Below, piece after piece: positions 50,134 through 59,131 of a DNA stretch of 64,000 nt (the first letter of the stretch is position 1; each line of letters opens with the position of its first letter). The stretch comes from Euzebya pacifica (GTDB lineage Bacteria > Actinomycetota > Nitriliruptoria > Euzebyales > Euzebyaceae). The DNA lies in NCBI RefSeq assembly GCF_003344865.1, contig NZ_CP031165.1:682001-746000 (forward strand). Direction: 5' to 3'. The position numbers were made by a program, and so were the translations under genes. The notes below the pieces were generated by a model that ran no database searches, had not been told where the DNA came from, and saw only the letters and a program-made list of their open reading frames with translations.

Positions 50134-50595
50134 ATGGACCACGACGCCCTGATGGCCCTCGCGATCGAGCAGGCCGAGCTCGCCCGCACCCACGACGACG
50201 TACCCGTCGGGGCCGTCGTCGCCCGCAACGGGGACGTCATCGGCGTCGGCCGCAACCAGCGCGAGCTCGACGGTGACCCGACGGCCCACGCCGAGATCCT
50301 GGCGTTGCGAGCCGCGTCGCAGGAGGTGGGCCTGTGGCGCCTCGACGGCTGCGAGCTCGTCGTGACCCTCGAACCGTGCGCCATGTGCGCCGGCGCGATC
50401 GTGCTGTCCCGCATCGATCGTGTCGTGTACGGCGCCACCGACCCCAAGGCCGGTGCGGTCCGCTCGCTGATGCAGATCGCCGACGACCCCCGGCTCAACC
50501 ATCGGGCCGAGGTCGTGGCCGATGTCAGGGCCGAGGAGTGCGGCCGGCTGCTCAAGGACTTCTTCGCCGAACGCCGTCGCGCCCGCAGCCGCTGA
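50134..50595 (+). CDS. tadA: tRNA-specific adenosine deaminase TadA
   Basis: A 153-residue cytidine-deaminase-fold protein. Zn ligand and proton shuttle are in PTAHAEILALRAA (His52, Glu54), and the two Cys ligands in LEPCAMCAGAI (Cys82, Cys85). The C-terminal region has YGATDPKAGAVRSL. Reaction: adenosine-34 to inosine in tRNA-Arg(ACG); the tRNA it edits, or one like it, is in this window at 35318. ATG 50134; a GTG eight bases earlier is an alternative. It is followed by tRNA-Ser(CGA). Confidence 0.9.
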   Translation: MDHDALMALAIEQAELARTHDDVPVGAVVARNGDVIGVGRNQRELDGDPTAHAEILALRAASQEVGLWRLDGCELVVTLEPCAMCAGAIVLSRIDRVVYGATDPKAGAVRSLMQIADDPRLNHRAEVVADVRAEECGRLLKDFFAERRRARSR

Positions 50596-50671
50596 CACCC
50601 GCGGTGTGCACGTCCTCGGGGGCAACGGGTATCATCTCCGATCCCCGTGCCTCGCGGTCGGGGGACAACCT

Positions 50672-50760
50672 GGTGGAGTCGCATAGTCCGGCCGAGTGCG
50701 CGCGCCTCGAAAGCGCGTAGGGGTTCACGCTCCTCGAGGGTTCGAATCCCTCCTCCACCA
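50672..50760 (+). tRNA. tRNA-Ser (anticodon CGA)
   Basis: An 89-nt class II tRNA: acceptor GGTGGAG/CTCCACC, anticodon loop CTCGAAA (CGA), long variable arm, T-arm GGGTTCGAATCCC. The TATCAT at 50630-50635 is a possible -10 box. Confidence 0.93.
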
Positions 50761-50873
50761 CCACCAGCCAACGAGATCCGCGTGCTAGGGTCCGGTCACT
50801 GCACTCGCTGCAGTTACAGGATTTCGATCCGCGTTGCTCTGGACCCCGGTGGCGCCTTCCCAGAGGCCCCGGC

Positions 50874-52631
50874 ATGTCTGCAGGTGATGCGGCAGGAGTA
50901 CCGGCCGGCGCGTCGTCGGCTCGGGCCACTCCACCGCAGCCGAACGGCGGCCGGGGACCGTTCGAGGGCCGGATGTTGCTCGACGCGGCGCCGGACCTGC
51001 TGCTGGCGCTGCTCGACGACGGGCACGTGGCCTACGCATCGAGGGATCGTCTGCACTCGATGGGCCTGAAGGACGAGGATGTGCTGGGGCGTCGGCTCGC
51101 CGAGCTCGTCCATCCGGAGGACGCCCCCCGCATCGAAGCCGACCACGCTGAGCTGCTCGACGGCGCAACGACGCGGGTCATGACGACCGCCCGCCTCAGG
51201 GTCGGCGGCGACGGCTACCACTCCGTCGAGCTGAGCAGCGCCGTGACGAGCGACGACGGGCACAAGACCATCGTGGTCTCCGTACGGGAGCGCTCGATGC
51301 CCATCCCGCCCGCGGACGGGACGAGCGTGGGTGCGTCGGACCCGCTCACCGGGCTGCCGAATCGCACGGTGCTGCTGGATCGTGCCCAGCATGCGATCAC
51401 CAGGCTGATGCGGTCCGGCGGACTGCTCCTCGTGGCGCTGGTGGACCTCGACGAGTTCAAGGTCGTCAACGACGCCCTCGGCCACGCCGTCGGGGACGAG
51501 GTGCTTCGGCGCATGGCCAAGCGCCTCAAGAAGGTCCTTCGCCCCGAGGACACCCTGGCCCGCATCGGCGGGGACGAGTTCGCGGTCGTGGCCGAGGACC
51601 TGGTCGACCCCCGCGACGCAACGGAGTTCGCCGACCGGTTGATCGCCGTCGGCCAGAAGCCGATGCAGATCGATGGGGCGTGGGTCTCGTGCACGCTCAG
51701 CCTCGGGGTCACGCTGACCAGTGATCCGACGCTCAACGCGGCAACGGTGATCAGCCAAGCCGACACGGCGATGTACCGGGCCAAGGAGCTCGGACGCAAC
51801 CGGTGGGTCGAGTTCGACACCCACCTGCGGCGAATCCAGGTCGGCCGCGCCCACACCCAGCACCTCCTGCGGCAGGCGCTGTCCACCGACGGCGTACGTG
51901 TGGTCTACCAACCCATCGTCGACCTTTCCGACGGCGAGACGGTGGCCGTGGAGGCGTTCGCCCGGCTCTGGGACCCCAACACCCGACACGAGCGGCGAGC
52001 CGAGCAGTTCATCGGCGTTGCCGAGTCCGTCGGCCTCATGCCAGCGGTGGACACCGTCGTGACGAACACGGCGCTGGCACGGGCTCGGCGGTGGCGGGAG
52101 CTGTTCGGCACCGGTTCCCGGCACTGCCTCGTGCTGAACGTCAACGTCCACCACTTCGCCGACCACCGGTTCGTCCCCCGGATGCTGGAGGCGCTCGAGG
52201 CAGCGGAGATGCCCTGCGATGCCCTGCACCTCGACGTCGCCGAACGACGGCTCGAGATCCGCTCGCCTGCGGTCACGCGGGGGCTGGAGCAACTGCACGA
52301 CAGCGGTGTGCACCTCGGGTTGGACGACTTCGGGGGCAGCACGGGTGCGCTGAACACCGTCTGGGAGCTGCCGCTGGAGTACGTGAAGCTGGATCCAGCG
52401 TTGGTCCGTGGACTCGGATCGGAGGCGCAGCTCCGCGACGTCGTGGGCGCCCTCATCGAGCTGTTCCACGCTCGCGGGCTCCTCGTCGTGGCGGAGGGTG
52501 TGGAGACCGCTGGACAGCTCGACACCCTGATATCGGCGGGCTGCGACCGGGCGCAGGGTCATCTCGTCGGTCGGCCGGGGACGGCTGTCGAGCTCGAGAC
52601 ACGGCTGCTCGCGGGGACGGCCCCCGGCTGA
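50874..52631 (+). CDS. PAS-GGDEF-EAL protein with an altered EAL site
   Basis: A 585-residue cytoplasmic protein. PAS domain at about 35-130 (LLDAAPDLLLALLDDGHVAYASRDRL), GGDEF domain with intact catalytic motif (RIGGDEFAVV), EAL domain with AVEAFARLW. In the EAL domain the first Glu, Asn (LNVNVHHF), DDFGG and AEGVET are kept. The metal-binding Glu of the IELTES block is Asp in LDVAERRLE, and the motif is EAF instead of EAL. It may be a cyclase with a weak or regulatory EAL half. It follows tRNA-Ser(CGA) by 113 bp. Confidence 0.85.
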   Translation: MSAGDAAGVPAGASSARATPPQPNGGRGPFEGRMLLDAAPDLLLALLDDGHVAYASRDRLHSMGLKDEDVLGRRLAELVHPEDAPRIEADHAELLDGATTRVMTTARLRVGGDGYHSVELSSAVTSDDGHKTIVVSVRERSMPIPPADGTSVGASDPLTGLPNRTVLLDRAQHAITRLMRSGGLLLVALVDLDEFKVVNDALGHAVGDEVLRRMAKRLKKVLRPEDTLARIGGDEFAVVAEDLVDPRDATEFADRLIAVGQKPMQIDGAWVSCTLSLGVTLTSDPTLNAATVISQADTAMYRAKELGRNRWVEFDTHLRRIQVGRAHTQHLLRQALSTDGVRVVYQPIVDLSDGETVAVEAFARLWDPNTRHERRAEQFIGVAESVGLMPAVDTVVTNTALARARRWRELFGTGSRHCLVLNVNVHHFADHRFVPRMLEALEAAEMPCDALHLDVAERRLEIRSPAVTRGLEQLHDSGVHLGLDDFGGSTGALNTVWELPLEYVKLDPALVRGLGSEAQLRDVVGALIELFHARGLLVVAEGVETAGQLDTLISAGCDRAQGHLVGRPGTAVELETRLLAGTAPG

Positions 52632-52680
52632 GCGGCACACGATGTGGGGGTGGGGCGGTCCGTTCGGTTGACGGGCGGAC

Positions 52681-52722
52681 CGCCTCCCCACCTCCGCAGC
52701 GGCCTGCGGAGGTGGGGAGGCG
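52681..52722 (+). terminator. 18-bp perfect hairpin before the cell-wall-binding gene
   Basis: CGCCTCCCCACCTCCGCA-gcggcc-TGCGGAGGTGGGGAGGCG. It sits 50 bases after the GGDEF gene's stop and 50 bases before the next start (ATG 52772). Because an in-frame ATG at 52730 would have its Shine-Dalgarno inside the right arm, the hairpin could also act as a 5' leader element. Confidence 0.65.
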
Positions 52723-52771
52723 CACTACGATGTGCGCGATGTCACGCGGTATCCACGAAGGGAACAGGCCA

Positions 52772-54391
52772 ATGCTGGGGGAAACGAGCAGTCGACGTGC
52801 GCGGTGGGCGCCTGTCATCACGGTGATGGCGATGGTGTGCAGCCTGCTGGCCGCGCCGGCGTCGGCCCAGGAATCAGCCGACCCGACGGAGCCCGACCGC
52901 CCGGCATCCAGCTTCGCGGCCTATCCGGGCCCATCGGTCAGCCTGTCGGGCATCAGCTTCGATGCGGTCCCGGTCGACCGGGTCGCCGGCGCCACCCGCT
53001 ACGGCACCGCCGTCGAGGCCAGCCAGCGCGGCTGGCCCGAGGGCGCACGGCACGTCATCGTCGCCCCCGGTGAGACCTGGAACGAGGCGCTCCCCGCGGC
53101 GTCCCTCGCCGGTGTCCTGCGCGCCCCGATGCTCCTCGCCGGTCCCGCTGGCCTCGATGCCGACACCGTGGCCGAGCTCGAGCGCCTGGCGCCGGAGACC
53201 ATCACCGTCGTCGGCACGCTGCCCGACAGCGTCGCCGACGCCGCCAACGAGGTCGCCGACGAGGTCACCACGATCGTCGCGCAGGACGTGCACGCCACCT
53301 CCGCGGCCCTGGCCCGTGCCGCCGACGAGGCCGGCGCCGCCGACACGCTGATCGTGGCATCCGCCCTTTCGTTCGCCGACTCCCTGTCGGCCAGCGCCCT
53401 GGCGACCGGCCTGCGGATGCCGCTGGTCCTGGTCGGGACCGAGGGCTTCGACGGCTGGGTCCGTGACCAGCGCGACGCCCTCGACGCCGACGACGTGATC
53501 GTCATCGGTGGCGAGGCGGTCGTCCCCGACGCCGTGGTCGCCCAGGTCGACAACGTCACCCGCCTTGCCGGGTCCAACCGGTACGGCACCGCCCTGGCAG
53601 TCGCCAACCACCTGCGGGCCTCCGGCCTCGACGGTCCGCCCGTCGTCGCCAGCGGGACCACGTTCGCCGACGGCCTGACCGGTGGCGTCCTCGCGGGCAT
53701 CTCCAACCGTGCCCCGCTGCTGCTGACCGACCCGATGTCGATTCCCGACGAGGTCGCCCAGTGGCTGGCCGCAGACGGGACCGAGTGGGTGCGGGTCATG
53801 GGTGGCGACGCCGCGGTGTCGACCGTCGTGCAGTGCCAGCTCGGACAGGGGAACACCCGCAGCTTCTACTGCGTGGAGGAGGAGCTGACCCGGATGGGCT
53901 ACCACGTGGGACCCGTCGACGGGCAGCCCGACGCCCAGACCGTCTGGATGACGTTCGCCATGCAGAGCGTCAACGGCATGGCCAACACCGGCGACTTCGG
54001 CGAAGCCGAGTTCCTCGCGATGCTGGACCGTGCGTGGCTGGAGCCGCGCCGTCCCGACCTCGAACCGGACCACATGGAGATCGACATCGGTCGGCAGCTG
54101 GTCCTCGTCGTCCGTGACGGTCGCGTGCAGCACGTCGTGCACACCTCCACCGGCAAGTCCTCCACCCCCACGGTGATCGGGACCTGGCGGGTCTACGAGA
54201 TGCGCAACTACCGCCAGACGCGCAACAACATGTACCGGCCGGTGTTCTTCCACCGCGGCTACGCCTTCCACGGCTACCCCTCGGTCCCGACGTACGCGGC
54301 CAGCGCCGGCTGCGCCCGCGTCTACGACGGCGACATGGACTTCCTGTGGGAGTTCCTCTACATCGGCGAACAGGTGACCACGTACCACTAG
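52772..54391 (+). CDS. Secreted CWB2-repeat protein fused to an L,D-transpeptidase domain
   Basis: A 539-residue exported protein. Signal peptide about 1-33 (WAPVITVMAMVCSLLAAPASA). Three cell-wall-binding repeat 2 units follow (first VDRVAGATRYGTAVEAS, second SALSFADSLSASALATGL and VIVIGGEAVVPDAV, third LAGSNRYGTALAVANHL). A helical peptidoglycan-binding-like stretch (RMGYHVGPVDGQPDAQT) leads to a C-terminal L,D-transpeptidase (YkuD-like) domain with FHGYPSVP and the active site SAGCARVY (Cys plus His). It would crosslink or anchor murein peptides. ATG 52772 is chosen to give a classical signal; ATGs at 52730 and 52739 are in frame. Confidence 0.88.
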   Translation: MLGETSSRRARWAPVITVMAMVCSLLAAPASAQESADPTEPDRPASSFAAYPGPSVSLSGISFDAVPVDRVAGATRYGTAVEASQRGWPEGARHVIVAPGETWNEALPAASLAGVLRAPMLLAGPAGLDADTVAELERLAPETITVVGTLPDSVADAANEVADEVTTIVAQDVHATSAALARAADEAGAADTLIVASALSFADSLSASALATGLRMPLVLVGTEGFDGWVRDQRDALDADDVIVIGGEAVVPDAVVAQVDNVTRLAGSNRYGTALAVANHLRASGLDGPPVVASGTTFADGLTGGVLAGISNRAPLLLTDPMSIPDEVAQWLAADGTEWVRVMGGDAAVSTVVQCQLGQGNTRSFYCVEEELTRMGYHVGPVDGQPDAQTVWMTFAMQSVNGMANTGDFGEAEFLAMLDRAWLEPRRPDLEPDHMEIDIGRQLVLVVRDGRVQHVVHTSTGKSSTPTVIGTWRVYEMRNYRQTRNNMYRPVFFHRGYAFHGYPSVPTYAASAGCARVYDGDMDFLWEFLYIGEQVTTYH

Positions 54392-54417
54392 GACGCGGTC
54401 GCAAAACGTGAAGCCCC

Positions 54418-54452
54418 CTGAACCCCTCGACGAAACCCGTCGGGGGGTTCAG
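54418..54452 (+). terminator. Terminator after the CWB2/transpeptidase gene
   Basis: CTGAACCCCTCGACG-aaacc-CGTCGGGGGGTTCAG, a 15-bp stem with one wobble pair, 26 bases after the stop. Confidence 0.85.
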
Positions 54453-54526
54453 TTCGTTGGATGGCTGCCGATTGCGAGGGTGACGGGTTTCCCGGTCCGC
54501 AGCGACGACGAAGGAGGTTGGCGGCA

Positions 54527-55876
54527 GTGGCCCTCCACTCGACGTCCGGCCCAGGGCCGTCGCCCACGCGCGCGCAGCGTGCCGCACGCCTCGCCGCGCA
54601 GCCCTACAACCGAGCCCGGCATCTCGACCGGATCCTCGAGCAGCGCCAGGTCCGATCGATCTACCAGCCGATCGTCGACCTCTCCACCGGCGAGACTATC
54701 GCCTTCGAGGCGCTGGCGCGCGGCCCGGCGGGAACGCCGATGGAACGTCCCGACCTGTTGTTCGGGACGGCTCGCGACCTCGGCCTCGTGCAGGAGCTCG
54801 ACTGGATCTGCCGTGCGACCGCGATGGACACCGCCATGCAGGCCGGGTTCGGCACGGCGCTCACCCTGTTCATCAACGTCGAACCCGACGTGGCGGCGAC
54901 CCGGGCCCCCGAGGACCTCTACTTCACCTTCAAGCGTGCACAGCAGGACCTGCGGATCGTCCTGGAGGTCACCGAACGTGCGCTGCTGGAGCGTCCCGCC
55001 GAGCTGCTCCACTGGCTGAGCTACGCGCGCAAGCGCTGGTGGGGAGTTGCCCTCGACGACGTCGGCGCGACCTCGGAGAGCCTGGCGCTCCTGCCGTTCG
55101 TCCGACCCGATGTCGTCAAGCTGAACGCCCACCTGGTTCGCAACGTCCACGACGACGAGGACAAGCGTGTGCTCGAGGCCGTGCACGAGTACGCCCAGCG
55201 GACCGGCGCGCTCGTCCTCTCCGAAGGGATCGAGGAGCCCGAGGACGCCGAACGGGCCACCCACGAGCTGGGTGCCCAGCTCGGGCAGGGCTGGTTGTTC
55301 GGACGGCCCGGTGACCTTCCGGCGAAGCTGCCGCGGCCTCGACGGGTCGTCCCGCTGCTCGCGCCTCCACCGACCACCACGGCAGAGTCGCCATGGAGCA
55401 TCGTGTCGGCGGGGGCGCAGGAACAGACCCTCCCGGAAGCTGCCGTGCGTCGTCGTTTCGCCCAGGTCGAGCAGGCCGCGATGTTCTCTCGCGAGGCGCC
55501 GGTCGTGCTGGCCAGCTTCCCTCCGGGCGAGGGACCCTGGGGCACCCCTGAGGAACGCCTCTCCCGGTTGCGCAGTCAGGCCTGCTTCTGCGGCGCCGTG
55601 GGGCTTGACCTCGCCTCGTCCACCGACCGGGGGTGGCAGACCAGCCCGCTGCCCCACGGCGAGGAGATGAACAACGAGTGGGTCCTGCTGAGCATCGCGC
55701 CACATCAGGCTGCGGTCGTCGTGGCCTTCGACGCCGACGAGGTGGACGGCAGCGGCCATCGGCTGCTGGAGGTCTGCTGGTCGCAGGAACGTGACGTGGT
55801 CTCTGCGGTCGCGGAGTTCCTGATGCGCCGGCTGTCGTCCCCTGTGGTCGACCTCGACGGCCGACTCGTCATCTGA
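54527..55876 (+). CDS. EAL phosphodiesterase with C-terminal DICT-like domain
   Basis: A 449-residue protein. The EAL domain (about 30-270) keeps the key residues: IYQPIVDLSTGETIAFEALARG, FINVEPDV, VLEVTERALLE, VALDDVGATSE, VVKLNAHLV and SEGIEEPEDAE; it should degrade c-di-GMP. A linker with RRRFAQVEQAAMFSREAP leads to a C-terminal domain with NNEWVLLSIAPHQAAVVVAFDADE and CWSQERDVVSAVAEFLMRRL, matching the DICT sensory domain pattern. GTG 54527 follows aaggagg by nine bases. The expected signal is unknown. Confidence 0.83.
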   Translation: MALHSTSGPGPSPTRAQRAARLAAQPYNRARHLDRILEQRQVRSIYQPIVDLSTGETIAFEALARGPAGTPMERPDLLFGTARDLGLVQELDWICRATAMDTAMQAGFGTALTLFINVEPDVAATRAPEDLYFTFKRAQQDLRIVLEVTERALLERPAELLHWLSYARKRWWGVALDDVGATSESLALLPFVRPDVVKLNAHLVRNVHDDEDKRVLEAVHEYAQRTGALVLSEGIEEPEDAERATHELGAQLGQGWLFGRPGDLPAKLPRPRRVVPLLAPPPTTTAESPWSIVSAGAQEQTLPEAAVRRRFAQVEQAAMFSREAPVVLASFPPGEGPWGTPEERLSRLRSQACFCGAVGLDLASSTDRGWQTSPLPHGEEMNNEWVLLSIAPHQAAVVVAFDADEVDGSGHRLLEVCWSQERDVVSAVAEFLMRRLSSPVVDLDGRLVI

Positions 55877-55892
55877 CTGCCTCTCCAGGCCG

Positions 55893-58547
55893 TCAGGCCG
55901 TCCGTGCGGCCGCTGCCTCGAGCGAGGCGATCACGTCGTCGAGCGGGACCGCCCGGCCGAACAGGTAGCCCTGTGCACGGGTGCACCCCAGCTGCTCGAG
56001 GGCCCGTCGCTGGGCGTCGGTCGACACGCCCTCGGCCACCACCTGGAGGTCCAGCGCAGCCGCCATCCCGAGGACCGCGCGCACGACTCCGGAATCGGCA
56101 TCGTGGCCGTCGAGGTCCTCCACGAACCCGCGATCGATCTTGACGGTCGTGAAGGGGAACCGCTTGAGGTTGGTGAGGGCGGAGTAGCCGGTGCCGAAGT
56201 CGTCCATCGCCAGGCGCACGCCCTGCCGACGGAGTTCGCCCATCGTTTCCTGCGCTGCAGAGGACTGCTCGACCAGGACGCTCTCGGTCAGCTCGATCAT
56301 CAAGCGGTCGGCCGGGATGTCGGAGGCCACGAGCGCCTCGTGCACGACGTGGCCGAAACCATGTCGGCGCAGCTGCAGGCCCGAGACGTTGACCGACACG
56401 AACAGGTCGTCGTTGCCGTCGGTTCGGTGGAGCAGGTGGGCGAGGTCGGTACAGGCCCGTTGCACGACCCACTCGCCGAGGGGATAGATCAGCCCCGACT
56501 CCTCGGCCACTGTGATGACCTCCAGCGGGGTCGGGCGCCGCACGAGGGTTGGGTGCGTGGACCCGCCCAGCGTGTCTCCGGTCCAGCGGAGGAGCGCCTC
56601 GAACCCCAGCGTCCTGCCGCTGACGAGGTCAACGATCGGCTGGTAGTGCAGCTCCAGGCGGTCCTGCTCGAGGGCTCGTCGCAGCGCTCCCTCCAGGGAC
56701 AGCCGGGTGGCAGTGGACGCCGCCCACGACCCGTCGTAGACGACGAAGCCGTTGCGGCCCTGCTCCTTCGCCCGGTACATCGCCGTGTCCGCTTCGCGCA
56801 GCAACGAGACCGGCGTGTCCTCGGCGGTGGTGTGCAGGGCCACGCCGATGCTGGCGTGGGCCGACACCTCGTGGGCGCCCAGCGGGACGGTGGCGTCGAG
56901 TGCATCACAGATGTCTCCGGCGATCGCCACCGCCTCGACGCTGCCGCCGACGTCCTCGCACAGGATCACGAACTCGTCGCCGCCGAGTCGGGCCACGGTC
57001 CCTCGATCGGCCACCACTCGGCGAAGCCGTTCGGCCACGGCCACCAGTAGCTTGTCGCCGGCCTGGTGGCCGAGGCTGTCGTTGATGACCTTGAAGTGGT
57101 CGAGGTCGAGGAAGAGCACTGCCGCACGTCCGGGGGCCCGCTGCGTGGTGACGACCTCGAGTCGGTCGATGAGCTGCTGTCGGTTCGGCAGGCCGGTCAG
57201 CTGGTCGTGGGTGGCCTGGTGCACCAGCGCTTCCCTGGCCTGTTGCTGATCGGTGACGTCGCGATAGTTGACGACCACCGAGGCGACGGCCTCGTTGTCG
57301 AGCTGGTTGACCAGCGAGTACTCGATCCAGCGAGCTGCGCCCCCCGTGGGCGCCAGCCGTGTCGTGCCCCGCATGCGGGCGTCCGGAACGGCGACGCACT
57401 GCTGGAACTCGTCCACGAACCGCTCGAGGTCGCGCGGGTCGACCTCCTCGAACAGGCTTCGGTCGCGCATCTGGTCGATGCCCCGTCCCGTCACCGAGCC
57501 GGTGTTGCCGCTGCCCCAGCGCACGATGCCGTCCCGGTCGGCCAACAACGTGCCGTCGAAGGCGTGCTCGACCAGGGAGCGGTACCGAGCCTCCTTCCGG
57601 GTGATCTCGGACTTGGCGTCCTCACGGGCTCGCAACGTCAGGCCGATACGAGCGACGAGCAGCACCACGACCACACCGCTTGCCGACATGCCGGGGATGT
57701 CCACCTCGGGGGCGGGCAGGACTCCGAGGGCGGCCAGGAACAGGCCGACGCACAGCACCGACACGCCGACACCGACAACCACGATCGGAGGCCAGATCCG
57801 GGGGTCCCGGTCCCGAGGTGCGCTGGCGAGCATCGATGGGTGCCGGGTCGCGGCTGCGATCGCGGCGAACGCGACGGCCATCGTGATCCGCGTGATCGGC
57901 GCGGACTGCCAGGCGTGGTCGAACTCCAGGCCCCGGTAGATGGCCGCACTCGATCCGCCGGTGATCGCGGCGATCGCGAAGAGTCCCAGGCTGGGCGACC
58001 AGGCGCCGGGGGACATGGCCTTGGCCACGAGCAGGCCGAACACCAGGACCGACAGGGTCCAGAACGCCGTCGAGGCCAGGGCGCTGAACTCCAGGAACCC
58101 GTTGCGTTCCACCTGCGGGAGGATGACGGTGTACCAGCCCACGTAGGCCACGCCCACGGTGATGATGGCCGCATCGAGGAGGGCCTCGCGGTCGAGGTGG
58201 GCCTGACCCGAGGCCACCATGCGGCGTGCGCCACTGACCACGAACGGCCAGCCGATCATGCCGACGGCGGTCCCCACGGGCTTGCCCCAGTGTCCGGGTC
58301 CGACGAGGAGCAGGTCGAGGGCGACGATGACCTCGCCGACGCAGTAGACGCTGAAGCCGGCCGCGACGTGGTGCCAGCCCGCGGACCGCGGGGGATCGTT
58401 GTGGCGGATCCCGCCCCACACGCTCAGGGGGGCGACGATCGCGATGACCAGTACCCAGGGGAGGTGCCACGACGGGGGGAGTCGGCTGTGCAGGACGGCA
58501 GCGGACACCAGGAGGACGACCCCCATGGGGAGCCTCGCGGCGGTCAT
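55893..58547 (-). CDS. Membrane-bound PAS-GGDEF-EAL c-di-GMP protein
   Basis: An 884-residue protein. The first 310 residues hold about eight membrane helices (MASE-like), starting LPMGVVLLVSAAVL and including GKPVGTAVGMIGWPFVV and MAVAFAAIAAAT. A PAS domain follows (HAFDGTLLADRDGIVRWGSGN), then GGDEF with RLGGDEFVIL intact and EAL with GFEALLRW, VNVSGLQL, IELTES and MDDFGTGYSAL intact. Both active sites look complete. Start ATG 58547 precedes the first membrane helix. It is convergent with the EAL-DICT gene. Confidence 0.88.
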   Translation of the reverse strand: MTAARLPMGVVLLVSAAVLHSRLPPSWHLPWVLVIAIVAPLSVWGGIRHNDPPRSAGWHHVAAGFSVYCVGEVIVALDLLLVGPGHWGKPVGTAVGMIGWPFVVSGARRMVASGQAHLDREALLDAAIITVGVAYVGWYTVILPQVERNGFLEFSALASTAFWTLSVLVFGLLVAKAMSPGAWSPSLGLFAIAAITGGSSAAIYRGLEFDHAWQSAPITRITMAVAFAAIAAATRHPSMLASAPRDRDPRIWPPIVVVGVGVSVLCVGLFLAALGVLPAPEVDIPGMSASGVVVVLLVARIGLTLRAREDAKSEITRKEARYRSLVEHAFDGTLLADRDGIVRWGSGNTGSVTGRGIDQMRDRSLFEEVDPRDLERFVDEFQQCVAVPDARMRGTTRLAPTGGAARWIEYSLVNQLDNEAVASVVVNYRDVTDQQQAREALVHQATHDQLTGLPNRQQLIDRLEVVTTQRAPGRAAVLFLDLDHFKVINDSLGHQAGDKLLVAVAERLRRVVADRGTVARLGGDEFVILCEDVGGSVEAVAIAGDICDALDATVPLGAHEVSAHASIGVALHTTAEDTPVSLLREADTAMYRAKEQGRNGFVVYDGSWAASTATRLSLEGALRRALEQDRLELHYQPIVDLVSGRTLGFEALLRWTGDTLGGSTHPTLVRRPTPLEVITVAEESGLIYPLGEWVVQRACTDLAHLLHRTDGNDDLFVSVNVSGLQLRRHGFGHVVHEALVASDIPADRLMIELTESVLVEQSSAAQETMGELRRQGVRLAMDDFGTGYSALTNLKRFPFTTVKIDRGFVEDLDGHDADSGVVRAVLGMAAALDLQVVAEGVSTDAQRRALEQLGCTRAQGYLFGRAVPLDDVIASLEAAAARTA

Positions 58548-58748
58548 CGTCCGGGTTCGTCGCACGTCTGTGCTGTCATCGACACCTCCGCGTCTCTCGT
58601 GAGCACACCCTTCGCCCCGAACGGTCCCGAGTTGGTCGCCCAGGGTGCGGTGGCGGACGTGGGCCACACGGACAGCGGCGGAGGCTTGCGATTGCGCGTA
58701 GGCTCCTCCGGGAGTCGGATGCGATGTCGTTCGGCTCGTTACACAAAC

Positions 58749-58769
58749 GGTTGACCGGAAGTGTCAACC
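58749..58769 (+). promoter_or_regulatory. Inverted repeat upstream of the cold-shock gene
   Basis: GGTTGAC-cggaagt-GTCAACC, perfect 7-bp arms, 20 bp before the GTG start. It may be a repressor site or a hairpin in the cspA 5' leader. Confidence 0.45.
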
Positions 58770-58788
58770 ACTGACAGAAGCGATTAAT

Positions 58789-58992
58789 GTGACAACTGGT
58801 ACCGTTAAGTTCTTCAACGCCGAAAAGGGTTTCGGCTTCATCGCCCCGGACGGAGGCGGCGAAGACCTCTTCGTGCACTTCTCCAACATCCAGGTTTCCG
58901 GCTTCAAGACCCTCGACGAGGGTCAGAAGGTCGAGTTCGAGATCGGCCAGGGCCGCAAGGGTGACGAGGCGCAGCAGGTCAAGCCGGTCTAG
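58789..58992 (+). CDS. cspA: CspA-family cold-shock protein
   Basis: A 67-residue OB-fold protein: [15 protein letters not shown] (RNP1, KGFGFI) and DLFVHFSNI (RNP2), then [15 protein letters not shown]. It binds single-stranded RNA/DNA and helps translation at low temperature. The start is GTG 58789; an ATG two bases earlier runs straight into TGA. The upstream inverted repeat and downstream terminator frame a monocistronic unit. Confidence 0.95.
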   Translation: MTTGTVKFFNAEKGFGFIAPDGGGEDLFVHFSNIQVSGFKTLDEGQKVEFEIGQGRKGDEAQQVKPV

Positions 58993-59034
58993 CCCCACAC
59001 CCGTGTCGCCGCCCGTCTCGGGCAGCAACGCACA

Positions 59035-59062
59035 TCGAGGTCGACCTTCTGGTCGGCCTCGA
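59035..59062 (+). terminator. Terminator after cspA
   Basis: TCGAGGTCGACC-ttct-GGTCGGCCTCGA, a 12-bp stem with one wobble, followed by gtcagtttt. Confidence 0.8.
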
Positions 59063-59131
59063 GTCAGTTTTCGACCTTTCGTCCCGGCGTCGGTCCCATC
59101 CAGACGACGCCCGGCGTAGGCTCCGCGGATC

